64,000 nt of DNA from Deroplatys truncata. Its lineage: Eukaryota; Arthropoda; Insecta; Mantodea; Mantidae. The notes under the pieces were generated by a model. That model did not search any database. It was not told the DNA's origin and was given only the letters and a program-made list of their open reading frames with translations. The position numbers were made by a program, and so were the translations under genes. The stretch is from positions 103,397,488-103,461,487 of the forward strand of contig CM060984.1 in assembly GCA_030765065.1 (NCBI GenBank), written 5' to 3'. Below, piece after piece: positions 1-11,202 of the stretch. The first letter of the stretch is position 1. Each line of letters starts with the position of its first letter.

Positions 1-37
1 CCCTACTTACTATACGTAGTAGAGAAAGTAAAAATTG
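1..37 (+). mobile_element. Family A element, 3' terminus cut by the window edge
   Basis: The window opens inside the conserved 3' end: the CCCTACTTACTATACG stretch, the TACTA-TACG-TAGTA hairpin, then GAGAAAGTAAAAA. The rest of this copy lies upstream of the window. Confidence 0.85.
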
Positions 38-399
38 TTTGGACGCATTCTAAACATTCTAGACCGTCTTCTTTGTGCATATGAGTTAAAACAATTTGCA
101 TTTCCTCATCACTAATATCGAATTCTTCAGATAACACGGTGACTCCTTAGCTTAAGCCACAGTTCAGTACAGTTTAAGCCAAGCCAGCTTAGCATTTGAA
201 CTACGCATTATAGAACTCCAGTGTAGCTTAAACCTCCGCTTAAGCCCAATTCGAAGCTTAAGCTTAGACTCTGAAACCGGGCCTAACCAGACAAGTATAG
301 CGTTTATCTCCACATCTACTTGTATACATCCAGCTTTTTCGCATTAGCTTTTCTTTTTTCTCATTGCTTACAGTGTAAACTAAAAAGACTATTATTTAT
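38..399. other. No gene recognised
   Basis: No coding or known repeat signal. Between 151 and 267 the motif CTTAAGCC recurs in exact or near form about five times at irregular spacing. Confidence 0.5.
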
Positions 400-797
400 T
401 ACAGTCTCATGACTTTCTCTACCCATTCTTCAGCCAACTATTCTTACAAAAGCTCATTCTTCTATTTACTTCATATTAATCGAGATAAACATTTGCATAA
501 ATGGTTTGATTACATATTTAGTTGTAAGCACAAAGGCAGTATTAAGGTATCTATCGCTGATAGGATTAAGCGATAGTTAAGTATTTTAAGAACGGGTCGC
601 TATATGATGGCTTTCAAATTCCGTTCTCATTGCATAAGCACAAGAAAAAATAGCGAAAAGCTAGCTGAAAGAGTATAAACAATTTGACAGTTGAAACCCA
701 TGTTTTTTTCGCGATTTTCCTCGGCTAGACGAATACTCAGCTGGATAATTTGATCCGTGAGTTTTCCTATCATTCTTGTTATCACTTCATTACATTT

Positions 798-965
798 CCT
801 TCTTCTTCACCGCCATACCAGGCTTCGGACTGATCACCCATTCTGGGTATGCTTAGATTCAAAGTTTACTTACTCCTCTACAGGCTACCGATCCAAGCCA
901 TTGGCTTGTAAGTCCTTGGAGGTGTAAATCCTACAATGAAGAGGATAATCCGTTAAAGAAGAAGA
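798..965 (+). repeat. Family M short repeat (MITE-like)
   Basis: A 168-bp unit with inverted ends CTTCTTCTTC / GAAGAAGAAG. A second copy with the same internal order (ATTGGCTTGTA, AGTCCTTGG, GTAATCC) lies at 42003-42171, and two shorter reverse copies lie at 57774 and 58021. No coding capacity. The class is unknown; the inverted ends suggest a small DNA element. Confidence 0.6.
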
Positions 966-1071
966 CAAGAAAATATATCGGAAATGGTAAACGCCATAAA
1001 AACATTTATTTGACATATATTGCGTGATTTAACGAGATCTAAATATTTTGTATAGTAAGGTTCTGTACCAG

Positions 1072-1457
1072 ATGGCCCAAACTAAACGTCCTTTACAGTT
1101 TTACGTTTCCCGCCTACATAGATGCAAAGGAAATTGCCGCATCAGTGTTATTAAAGGTGGCAGTGCAGGTACAAAGGGAAACGTCATTGAGGTAGTGCTG
1201 TCGTCTGCAGGTGTTTATGTGATAGTTTCGTACTCATAAGCGTCCTGTGGTTGTTTCATATAGCAAGCAGTTTCTCTACCGAATGAGCTCTGGGACCAGT
1301 AATAGCAGTTAAAGTGTTCGTTTTCAAGCATTGGTCTTTCATTTAGCACTCTCCTCTCTCTCGGTATGGAGTCTCCTTTGCAGTTCTGCTTAGGCAAACC
1401 TTTTGGGATCTGCGCTATCCGGTAAAAACTAACTTCGACTAAGGACGGCTTGTGGTA
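1072..1457. other. Unidentified insert in a family A copy
   Basis: Family A sequence stops after GTTCTGT and resumes with ATCTCTTACAG. The intervening 386 bp match nothing else here and hold no long frame. No terminal repeats or target duplication could be identified. Confidence 0.4.
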
Positions 1458-1635
1458 TATCTCTTACAGTTCAGAAGTTATACAAAATTCATTCAGTTTG
1501 AAGAGGACTTCAAAGGATATTCCCAGAAAATTTAAGATATAGGCACACTTAATTTGTTATTAAAATAGCCAAAGCATATGGTATTTTGAAAAAAATGTCG
1601 CTTACAGAAAGATATGTCAAACAGATTGTATATTC

Positions 1636-1880
1636 TAGTTCCCGAGGTCGCGGGTTCAAACCCGGTGGAGGGCGATGGATTTTTTCGGGCTTAGCATGGC
1701 TTCCTTCGGAAGGGAAATAAAACCGGTGGTCTCGTATCGTAGATTTACGGCACGTAAAAGAACCTCAAGGCTGATAAAGAGGCCTCTGAGTAAAATTATC
1801 GGTATTTCACGCCCATTTGAGAATGGGACGCTCAGGACCATAGTAGTTAAAGAGCGTCCATAAAAAAAGAAAAAAAACAT
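1636..1880 (+). mobile_element. SINE-2 copy (tRNA-type B box, A-rich tail)
   Basis: It contains a near-perfect pol III B box, GGGTTCAAACCC, near the 5' end, then a body shared with the reverse copy at 7438-7655 (AGCATGGCTTCCTTCGGAAG, GTAAAAGAACCTCAAGG). It ends in an A-rich tail around 1861-1879. The A-box half is truncated or degenerate. Confidence 0.65.
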
Positions 1881-2711
1881 ATTTTATATCCTACCCGATT
1901 ACATTAATATACATTCTAAACTGCTTTTCGCATATCCACATTGATTTATTTTTCAATCGGCTGGTCAATCATTGCGTGAGATACACCCTTGCCAAGTATT
2001 ATGGTTAGCTATGCTGGTGGAAAAAATGATCATGCAATGTTCATTTTAACCAGTTATCCGTATTTTTGCTGCTTGCTGACCTAGTTAACCGACTGTCTGA
2101 AGTACCAAAATCATTCGCTGCCTGCAAAGAACGCAACGATCTCATAATATTATTAAATTGTCAAGATAACCAATGTCTAATGACACCATCCCTCATAGGG
2201 TTGCTGAAATTAGCTCTTGAAAACTCGAGAACATTCAAGTGTAAAACTCTGAGATAAAGCATTTCTCTGAGGAACATTTTATCTCCGTCGGAGATGTAAT
2301 TAGCAAAGAAATGAATTCAGACAGAGAAACTTTGGCAATGTTACGAGTTGGCACATCTTCCAACAAAGTGCACCTCCTTTAAAGAATGATAAGTGACAGC
2401 AGTGAGCGTGTAACCAGCACTATTAGCAGCTCTTCTGTGCACAACAGCAGTTGTATTCATTTAAGATATCTTCCCCTGGTTGAAACATTTATGTGGGGGT
2501 AAATGGAGCCAGTGTGTTTCTAACTTACTTTTGGCCATAACCGTGCAATTAGGAAGTAGGTACGAGAATAAAAACAATATCTGACATATAAAACTCACAG
2601 AAGCTTCTGTTTCTATTACCCAGTAACAGGTGTACAGTGCATTTACTAGGTGAATCATCCGCAACTAGATTTTCTTTCCCCGCCACCTGCCTACAGCAAG
2701 TAAGAGGAAGT
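1881..2711. other. No gene recognised
   Basis: AT-rich DNA with only short frames; no known repeat from this window recurs here. Confidence 0.5.
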
Positions 2712-3464
2712 ATGTACCCAAAACTTCGATGTCGAGATTTCGCCAGAAATACAAATTTTAAGACCCTCTGAATCAAAAAAATTAGAAATAGATTCGTATG
2801 TGTGTGTGTTTCTGTGAATATAAGAACTCAAAAACGAAAAGTTTGTCCTTATGCTCAGCATCTTCCAAGGATGGGATACAAAATATTTAACGAAAATCGT
2901 CCCACCCAAAACTACTCTTTACATGAAAAAAATGTTCGTTGTTTTTTATTTTCTTAAAAATGGCTTAACGATTTTGATTAAAATACCATATCCTTTAGAT
3001 TTTTGCATGATAAATAAAACGTATATCTTGAAAATTTTATGAGAACAGCGCATGAAGTCTTCATTCTTGATTACTTTAGCATAACCGGTATACTTTAAAG
3101 AAATACACAAAATCTTACTGCACACACAAAAGTGTAGTGCTCGTTAAAACACACAATTTATATGAAATAAAAATGCATGTGGCTTTGAAAACTTCTGAGA
3201 TTTTCTTTGTTATCAGGTTGAATTTTCAAGTGGTAATCGTTATGGTCATGCAATTTCAAAGCCATCACATATCTATCAGCTTTTAAAAATTTGACTAACG
3301 CTTTACCTACTATATCCTTCTAGTATCTGCATGAAATCTGTAAATGTGTATTGAAACCTAATATCGATTAGCAAGAAGAAAATATAAGAATAAAATTTTG
3401 TAAGAATAGTTTATAGAAGAATGAGTAGATAAATCGTGTGAATGCCACACACTAGATCTTTTGT
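2712..3464 (-). mobile_element. Family A element, old copy
   Basis: Reverse orientation. It shows the family segments in order: TCGAGATTTCGCC, a TGTGTGTGTGT tract, AACTCAAAAACGAAAAG, CATCTTCCAAGGATG, and the 5' terminus at 3425-3464. The 3' hairpin end is missing. Confidence 0.7.
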
Positions 3465-3489
3465 GACCATACTTTGGCAAATCACCGTA

Positions 3490-4682
3490 TTTTTTTTCTC
3501 TACCACATACATAGTAGTCAGAGAAGGTATTGCATTCCATCCAAAAATTCAATACCTATATTTCAGCGGAAATACATGTTTTGAAGCCCTCGAATCCAAA
3601 AGAGCATTTTAATAGCATTTGCTGTGTGTTCTGTAAACAGCACAACTCAAAAATGAAAATTTGGATAAATACCAAAACTGGTATTTAGGTTCAGTACCTT
3701 TCAAACATGCGACACGAAGATTTTCAAGAAAATCCCACCCCCAAAGTTACCCTTTACACGGAATATTTTTCGAAATTTCTTCTAAAAATGGCTAACGATT
3801 TTGATTAAAGCACCTTATATTAAAGATATTTACATAAAATCTTTATTTTGAATTTTTTGGGTATAGCCTGTGAAGTCGCCTTCATTCAGAAGAATTTTGT
3901 ATGAACTATAACTGGTAAACATTAAGCGATAGATGAAAACGGCTGCAAAAAAGGATGTAGATCTCTTTAAAACACATAATTTATTACAAGTTTTTTATAG
4001 CTTAGCTATTTCCAAGATATATGTTGTTAATAGTTCCATTTGTTTAGTAATTTAGCAATCTTTTGAAGTCCTGTCGACATTCAGTTGTTTCTCCGATTGC
4101 CCCGAAAAGGGGTTCCGACCTCTTTAGCTGCCGTGCGTGGGCGCTGCGAACCCTGAGAACTCGTGATACGCTGATACGAGGTACGCTGGGGCAAACATCC
4201 GAGCCCCATCCGTGAGAGTGAGTTGTTTGGCTTGGGTTGGGTTGGGTTGGACTCGGCGGGACAGTGGTTTCAGATACCCGTGGGAGATTGGTACGTCTGG
4301 GCAGTCCATGTCCAAGCGGGGTTGTGAGACTACTCAAGATCCTCCGGTACCACCCTGGAGAGCCGGTAGACAGTTTGCTAGCATGCTGTCGGCCCCACCG
4401 AGGTTGTTCGGTAGTCTTCCCCTTCGGGGGTTAACACGCTAAGTGACGTATCTACTTCCACCCTGTAATGACGGGGGCTGTTTTAACATTTTCAGGTGCC
4501 GGCCTAAAGCTCTCAAGGGTGGGAGAGCCACTCGGTTGGCGCCCTCCTCCCTGGTGCAGTGCAGCCCCTGTTTCTTCGCTTGCATGGAAAGAGTAAGGCC
4601 ATCTTATAGCGTCCAGTTCTTAAACATTTGACTGTCTCAATTCCTTTTGTATGTAAATAAAGTAATAATAATACTAATAGGT
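3490..4682 (-). mobile_element. Family A element, old copy split by a GC-rich insert
   Basis: Reverse copy starting with TTTCTCTACCACATAC (3' terminus) and running through the standard interior. It is interrupted at 4101-4568 and resumes as TGCATGGAAAGAG with the TTTGACTGTC segment. The 5' terminus is lost where a LINE relic begins. Confidence 0.75.
4101..4568. mobile_element. GC-rich retroposed insert of unknown class with 15-bp target duplication
   Basis: A 468-bp GC-rich block sits in an AT-rich family A copy. Host-repeat sequence TGTTTCTCCGATTGC (4086-4100) is repeated as TGTTTCTTCGCTTGC (4569-4583), 13 of 15 identical, as expected for a target-site duplication made by LINE machinery. 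The insert has a short (TTGGG)n tract near 4233, no poly-A on either strand and no long frame. It could be a 5' LINE fragment or a SINE; I do not recognise it. Confidence 0.6.
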
Positions 4683-4683
4683 T

Positions 4684-5650
4684 AACAATTTTCAGCATCT
4701 TCCTGTACCCAAATTGTTCTTCTCCATTGTTCTCTTTTCTGCCGATCTTCTGTCAATCCTTTATGTTTCAAGGTTTTAATAATTTCTACCCTGCATGTTT
4801 CCGGTGGTTTTTCTCTCTTCCTACTTCCTTCAGAAATACATTCCAACAACTGTCTTGGTAGTTTATTTTCCTGCATTCTCCGGACGTGGTCAAACCAGGA
4901 TACTAATGCACGATATGAGTGCACTTGGAGGAGACACTACTGTTTTGTTGACAATGCGCAACGTCATCAAAGCTAGCGATCAGAGGGAAATGAATGATAG
5001 TAGTGGAAATGTACAGTTGTACAATGAAAAGAATACTATATTTATACCCTCATCCTCACTAATAAATGAAACTCGGAACTGCAGACGTTTTCTTTACCTG
5101 GCTGCACATCCGATGTCCCTCCTACTTGTTCCGTAACTGTTTAGTTCCTCTTCCCACCGAAATCACTCATACCATGGCTCACTAGAAACTGTTTGTTACT
5201 CTATAGATGTTTTATATTACATTTTTCTTCTTATTTCCTCGGTTTTCAATTTATCTAATCTTGAACATCGCGCAGATCTTCTGATAATATATAGCTCTGT
5301 GGATTCAAATTTATATTTCAAGTTGTGGATTTAAAATCCATAATTCTTCTTCATAATTTATAAGTAGGTATTATTTCTAATTTATGTTTCAATAGACCAT
5401 AATTAGTAATTTTTATCCCTAAATATATGTATTTATCACAACCTTTTATCAATTCCATTGTTCTCTTTTCTTCCAAAGCTAAATAATTTATATCATCCGT
5501 TCCAAATGACATATAGCTTTGTCCATCCAAACTTATTGTCTGCCCCTAATTCTTTCAATGTTTTGTCATATCGTTAAATGATAATTTATTTGGTATAACC
5601 AATTGATCATTCACAAACAGTAATATATATTCTACTACAAATTTCTGTTA
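4684..5650 (-). pseudogene. RTE-like LINE reverse transcriptase relic
   Basis: Read on the minus strand, 5650 to about 5200 gives broken frames containing ELIKGCDKYIYLGIKITNYG, the typical palm/thumb text of this LINE group. The 4924-4684 end gives ASWFDHVRRMQ-type sequence, here SWFDHVRRMQENKLPRQLLE, then a basic tail ending QEDAENC; this is the usual 'WFGHVxRM' region just before the stop. About 250 bp between the two blocks (4925-5190) is not recognisable as LINE. Several stops and frame changes make it inactive. The clade is judged from the motif style only. Confidence 0.7.
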
Positions 5651-5929
5651 AAGAAATGAAGTAGGAAAAAGAACCTCCTTTCGACTCTCCTTTTCCGGTA
5701 GCAGTGTTTTACTGCACAGAACGTATTATTAACTCGGTATGAATTCTCAAGCGAGCTGTATACATTATTTCTGAAGTATTAAAGCTTTTCGACCCTACAG
5801 GGAACTATATAAACTTCCGAAAGCATAACCGGAAACCGGATGAAAGTTTGTCCCACGTCATTTGAATTAATTACAATGCATATAAAATCCCGTCAGGTTT
5901 ATGAGCATACCTGTAGCTAAGCATTTGGT

Positions 5930-6775
5930 CTGCCTTGCCTTTGTTGGAATTAACAGTAACATCAAGGTATATTCGGCTGAAACCATTTAATTTTTTTGGT
6001 AAAACGGAACATATGCATTTATATTGTCTTGTATTGTTCGATACAGATTTCCGTCACTGCAACGGAGACACTTCAACCTTGGGCTTGTGCTACCTGTATA
6101 GTTTTAAAGCTAATTATAATGCCTGTACCCTTTACCAAGGAATAGTCTCTCATAACGACATGGTTTCAAATTCTTCTGGTTCTAAATATATTTACCCAAA
6201 AGCAATATATCTCTGTGAACCAAAGCCTCACAGGAACATAATGCTTCAGTTTCTTTCTTGCACAGTCTGCAATCTAAGTTACCCTGAAATACTCCCATGA
6301 GTTAAAACGCTTTTTCACAGGAGCATGTTCTGTAAGAAATGCAATAATTGTTCCCGGCTGAGGTATGTTATATTTAAGTTAGCTTTCAGCTGTTTTATTG
6401 CATGATTTTCTAATAAATAGTTTACCATGCTTGTTTCCTGGAGTTTGAAGCAGGTTTTATAACGTTCTAGTTTGAACCAGTTCTTAATAGCCTCTCTTAC
6501 TAAACATTGAGATGTTCCTAGAACGGGCTCTGGCCCAATAAATTGTGAAGCTGCTCCTTGTCTTACAGGTTCATCAGCTTTTAAATTTCGCTCTATGCCA
6601 CTATGACTCGGCACGCAGATGAATTACACTTCATTCTGTTCTGCCTAGTGTGTAAGCATGATTAAGCAGTTTAAAACGTCCTGACGTTACCTTATGACTA
6701 CTTAGAGCCTTAAGTGAGCCTGGCTATCTAGTACCAGATCGTTTACCAGATCCGAATTATTCAATGTATGCATTG
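5930..6775 (-). pseudogene. I-like LINE relic: RNase H domain and 3' zinc-finger region
   Basis: From about 6775 downward on the minus strand, frames give LDSQAHLRL, then VPSHSGIERNLKADEPVRQG and FIGPEPVLG. That is the DSQ...HSGIxxNxxAD signature of the RNase H domain of non-LTR retrotransposons. Further downstream GNLDCRLCKKETEALCSCEA is the C-x2-C...C segment that follows in these elements. The domain is broken by stops and frameshifts, and the reverse transcriptase domain is absent. The same lineage recurs at 18001-19615. Confidence 0.75.
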
Positions 6776-7079
6776 AATAATAGCATAAATTTCTGTATAA
6801 AAATCAGTGATATATTTCGCTCAAGGGAAAAACTTTTTGCACCTTGGTCTTATGTCAGAACATATGCATGACCTGTGATCTAGATTTATTATAGATATAT
6901 CAGAAGAGGTTTTGAGATAATGGAATAATTTATTGTATTTCTCCGTCTTTGTATACATAATCGTTTCGATAAACCAGAAGATTGGCGATATAAACAATCT
7001 ATACTAATATTATATATAGAGAAATTTTGTAACTATGTGGGTATGTGTATGCAGGGCAAACTCAAAAACCTTCTTCTTA
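6776..7079. other. No gene recognised
   Basis: AT-rich; no supported feature. Confidence 0.4.
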
Positions 7080-7436
7080 TACTTCTTCTTCCAAAGGATT
7101 GGGTTTTTATAACCCGTTCCGATATCAAAGAACTTTAAGAGAATTGCTGTACCAATCTTTTCTTTGTCTAACCTATATCTCGTCTTTCCTTGGGAGAATA
7201 AACTAATTCTGGGTACAGTAGACGGTCATGAGGCAACCTTATAATATGGCCGTAAAATTTCTTCTGTCATGATTTACCTCATCAACCATTGTGTTGTGAA
7301 GTTGCAATTCTTGTCTTACTCTGCCCCTAGACTCAATTCCAAGAATTTTCCCAACGCATTTCCTACGTTTCTATTCGCTTATATCTGCTTCTTTTAAAAT
7401 CCAGGTTTCGCTCCTATAAATTAGCGTTATTTGTTT
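7080..7436 (-). pseudogene. RTE-like LINE reverse transcriptase relic
   Basis: Minus-strand frames read IYRSETWILKEADISE, then GIESRGRVRQELQLHNTMVD. This matches the region after the catalytic palm of RTE-like LINEs (LYGSExW... followed by RIRxxxxxxEL). It is the part that lies between the two blocks preserved at 4684-5650. Stops occur within the first 20 codons, so it is dead. Confidence 0.6.
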
Positions 7437-7437
7437 A

Positions 7438-7655
7438 TTTATGGACGTCCCTAGCGTCCCTTTCTATATTGGGCGTGAAATACCGGTAATTTTGCCCAGA
7501 GGCTTGAGGTTCTTTTTTGTCCGCAAATCTACGACACGGGACCACCGGCTTTACTTCTCTTCCGAAGGAAGCCATGCTAAGGATTTTTACCCCGAAAAAA
7601 ATCCATCACCCTCCGCCGGGTTTGAAACCGCGACCGCAGCCCATATATTTCCTCA
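7438..7655 (-). mobile_element. SINE-2 copy
   Basis: Reverse copy of the element at 1636-1880. On the minus strand it carries GTTTCAAACCC (B box), AGCATGGCTTCCTTCGGAAG and the AACCTCAAGCC block, and ends in an A-rich tail (7436-7441 on the plus strand is T-rich). Confidence 0.65.
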
Positions 7656-7841
7656 TTGTTTTCCCTGGATATATATTAATACAACCATTGATTGCATTAT
7701 ATTTCCTAATATTACTTTCCATTCCTTGGTTTGTACGAGGCGAATCCAGAAAGCAAGCTTCCCGATTTTGTTTATCTTAAAGTAAACTTATTTATCAGAG
7801 AAAACTGCGCATGCGTAACAGATCTATGACGTATCAATCAT

Positions 7842-8920
7842 ATGCGGGTTGGACAGGTCCCACCTGGTGCCAGTAGCGCGGCAGTGATAAAGTTCCTTAC
7901 TGAACAAAACATGGCGCCAATCGAAATTCATCGTCAAATCGTCAGATCTACGGACCGAACATCATGAGCAAACAGATGGTGCGTCGCTGGTTTAGGCGGT
8001 TTTCCGAAGGTCGTCAAAGTATCCATGATGAAGAGAGCAGTGGGCGACCGTCCCTCATCAATGATGGCCTTGTTGAGCTGGTGCGGCAGTGCATCATGGA
8101 GAACCGTCGCTTCACGATTACGGAGCTCAGCAGCCATTTCCCGCAGATATCGCGATCCTTGTTACATGAAATTGTCACAAAGCACCTGCTGTACAGGATA
8201 TTGTGTGCCAGGTGGGTGTCGAGAAACCTGATACCCGAGCATAAAACGAAACGCTTAGAGGCAGCACTGTCATTTCTACAGCCGTATCATGATGGCGGCG
8301 ACAAGTTCCTCGACAGGATCGTCAAGGACGATGAGACGTGGATTTCGCACTTTACCTCGGAAACCAAGCAGCAGTAAACACATTGGCGTCACAATGGATC
8401 CCGATCAAGACGAAATTCAAACAGGCTGTGTCGGTTCATAAAGTGATGTGAACGGTGTTCTGGTGAGGAAGGGCATTCTACTCATTGACTTCCTGCCCAG
8501 AGCTGAAACTGTGAACGCTGGCCGTTACTGTGAAATACTGCGGAAATTGCGACGTGCCATTCAAATAAGAGGCGTGAATGCTTACTGCAGGTGTTGTGCT
8601 GCTCCATAACAATGCTCGTCCACATACGGCTCGGCGCACAGCAACTGTACTGCAGGAGTTCGGCTGAGAACTGTTCCATCATCCATCATACAGTCCTGAT
8701 CTTGCTCCCAGCAATTTCCATCTTTTCTTGCACCTCAAGAAATTCCTGTCCTCCGAGCAACATTTTGACAACTACGACGACCTGAAGATGACTGTCACAT
8801 GCTGGTTCCATTCACAGGCGGCAGACTTTACGAGACAGGAATACAAAAGTTGATCCCACGATACGAAAAGTGTCTCAATTGTTGTGGTGACTGTTGCCAA
8901 TAACATTTTTCATGTATGTA
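7842..8920 (+). pseudogene. mariner transposase pseudogene
   Basis: The frame opens near 7842 and reads AAVIKFLTEQNMAPIEIHRQ. One missing base at about 7954-7960 then shifts it into the 137-codon frame from 7964 (MSKQMVRRWFRRFSEGRQ, GRPSL, SSHFPQISRSLLHEI). This is the N-terminal helix-turn-helix region of mariner. Catalytic motif 1 is present as VKDDETW. Motif 2, normally HDNARPH, reads HNNARPH with the aspartate codon changed to AAC at 8608-8610. Motif 3, normally SPDLAPSD, reads APSN with AAT at 8713-8715. Stops follow from 8375. Terminal inverted repeats could not be found. It is a dead copy. Confidence 0.9.
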
Positions 8921-8930
8921 TGTTTTAAAA

Positions 8931-9786
8931 AATCTGATGTGTTACACTCACATGAATTTCTCTACTCTTGTACAAACTATTTTTACAAACGTTTATTCTC
9001 CATATGCTTCATGTTAATCGAGATATCGAGATGTCAATCTTATTGGTAATTTTCTTGTAGATGCAAGGGGAATATGGTAGGTTTTAAGCGATAGTCAAAT
9101 ATTTTAACGCTGGTTGCTATGAGGCGCATTCCATTCTCTTTGCATGTCCAGGACATAAAAAAATGAATAACGAATTTGAGAAAAAGTACAAGTATTGGAA
9201 AATTTAACGGAATAACAAGCAATATTTCGAAAATGGTTCACTCAACAAAAATGTATATGACATAAATGTGTATTTTAACGCGATCCACATTTTTTGTGCA
9301 GTAAAATTTTGTCTATCTCTTATGGTTTACCAGTTATACAAAAGTTGTTCACAATGAAGAATACTTTTGGAGACATTCCCAGAAAATTCGAGATATACAT
9401 ATGATATTTTAATCAAAATCGTTGGAGCCATTTTTGAGAAAATTAAAATTTTCGAAAAATGTTCCATGTAATGGGTAATCTGGCGTGGGGGGATTTTCTT
9501 GAAAACCTTCGTGTCGCATCTCTGGAAGATACTCAACCTAAATACCAAGTTTGGTGTTTATCCGACTGTTCATTTCTGAGTTATGCAGTTCACAGACAGA
9601 CACACAGACAGACAGACAGACAGACTGACAGACTGACAGACACACACACGGACATGTTACCAAAAATGCTTTTTTTGGATTCAGGGGATTTCAAAACATG
9701 TATTTCCGGTGAAATCTCGGTATCGAATTTTTGAGTGGAATACAATACTTCCCCTATGTACTATACGTAGTAGAGAAAGTAAAAAT
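8931..9786 (+). mobile_element. Family A element, complete young copy
   Basis: The 5' end AATCTGATGTGTTACACTCAC is followed by TCTCTACTCTTGTACAAAC, and the 3' end carries the CTATACGTAGTAGAGAAAG hairpin region. The internal microsatellite is a mixed (CAGA/CTGA/CA) tract at about 9590-9652. Immediately downstream, family A sequence restarts at an internal position, so this copy appears inserted into another at an A-run. Confidence 0.85.
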
Positions 9787-10240
9787 GAATAACGAATTTG
9801 AGAAAAAGTATAGGTATTGGAAAATTTAAGGGAATAACAAGCAATATCTCGAAAATGGTTCACTCAACAAAAAATATATATGACATAAATTGTGTATTTT
9901 AAAGCGATTTACATTTTTGTGTAGTATAATTTTGACTATCTCTTATGGTTAACCAGTTATGCAAAAGTCGTTTACAATGAAGAATACTTTTGGAGACATT
10001 CCCAGAAAATTCGAGATATACATTTCATACATAGTGAAAATATCTTAAACATATGATATTTTAATCAAAATCGTTAGAGCCATTTTTGAGAAAATTAAAA
10101 TTTTCGAAAAATGTTCCATGTAAAGGGTAATCTGGGGTGGGGGGATTTTCTTGAAAACCTTCATGTCATATCTCTGGAAGATACTGAACCTAAATACCAA
10201 GTTTGGTGTTTATCCGACTGTTCGTTTCTGAGTTATGCTG

Positions 10241-10279
<39 letters not shown>

Positions 10280-10412
10280 GGACATTTTTCCAAAAATGCT
10301 TTTTTTGGATTCAGGGGGTCTCAAAACATGTATTTCCGGTGAAATCTCGTTATCGAATTTTTGGGTGGAATACAATACTTCCCCTACTTACTATACTTAG
10401 TAGAGAAATTAG
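9787..10412 (+). mobile_element. Family A element, 5'-truncated copy abutting the previous one
   Basis: Starts at the internal motif TGAATAACGAATTTGAG, which in a complete copy follows the A-run of GGACATAAAAAAA. It continues to a slightly altered 3' end (CTATACTTAGTAGAG). Microsatellite (CA)n at about 10243-10275. Confidence 0.85.
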
Positions 10413-10983
10413 AAAAGAATGTAACATAAGACAAATGCTGCCGATATTTCATTCTAGGCGATATATCCATCCATCGATCCATGCATCCGGATGGTCATGA
10501 TTTACCAACTAAGACACAGGAAAACAGAAGAGAGTCGAATCTACTTATAACGGTACAAAACGCATGGGATACCAATGCCAAGATGTTTTAATTATCCTCC
10601 TGTATGAAAGTTGTTCTTTATTTCCTTTGTATGTTGTAATTAATTTAGTTAGTAGAGTATACTAAATAATTTTACAAAGAAAAACAATTGTATCCAACTA
10701 ACATTAGAAATCAGTGAACCGATATTTTATAATCAACAACTGAGAAGATTATTTTTATCCACGGTCGCAGACTATGTTTCTCTGCCAAAGCAGGATGATT
10801 AACTTGGTGGTCTAGGAGTGGAGAATGTTTATACTCATCAGTTTTACCTATAATTTGTTGTATATGTTGTGCATTAGAATATTATATGAAAGCTAAGCCG
10901 CTTTTATGTTCTTAAATAACTATGGGATCAAGGTGAAAAAGTTTAAAATTTCATCCACCTATTGCGATTGTATATAAACAAGC
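10413..10983. other. No gene recognised
   Basis: AT-rich; a short ATCCATCCATCGATCCATGC tract near 10460 is the only regularity seen. Confidence 0.5.
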
Positions 10984-11202
10984 ACATAACTTTCTTTACC
11001 TACTGACATTTATTTTTATGTAACCTCTCCAAAGTATTTTTACGAAGGCTTATTTTTCTATCTGCTTTATGTTAATCAAGATAAATCTTTGCAGAAATAA
11101 TATATTATAAATTTCGTAATATGTACAAGGGAAATAGAGCAAACTAAATCAATTGTAATATGTTTGAAGGCCGGGCGATATGGCTATAAAATTCTTTACT
11201 GT

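Larger units (their letters stand above)
400..1598 (+). mobile_element. Family A element, old diverged copy with inserts
   Basis: It begins with the 5' signature CATGACTTTCTCTACCCATTC, continues through the AGCGATAGT motif and resumes with AATATATCGG near 975 and GAAGAGGACTTCAAAGG near 1501. It loses the microsatellite and 3' end. It is interrupted by a family M copy and by an unassigned insert at 1072-1457. The stretch at about 700-797 is also foreign to the family and unassigned. Confidence 0.65.

Noticed and set aside
4230-4252. Telomeric repeat tract
   Set aside because: Only about three TTGGG units, and not the insect TTAGG motif; it is internal to the GC-rich insert.
4101-4568. HDV-like ribozyme at the insert end
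   Set aside because: A 7-bp P1-like pairing exists, but the nested stems and catalytic core could not be traced by eye; only the pairing is reported.
5935-6300. 121-codon plus-strand frame as a gene
   Set aside because: It is antisense to the 3' part of the I-like LINE relic.
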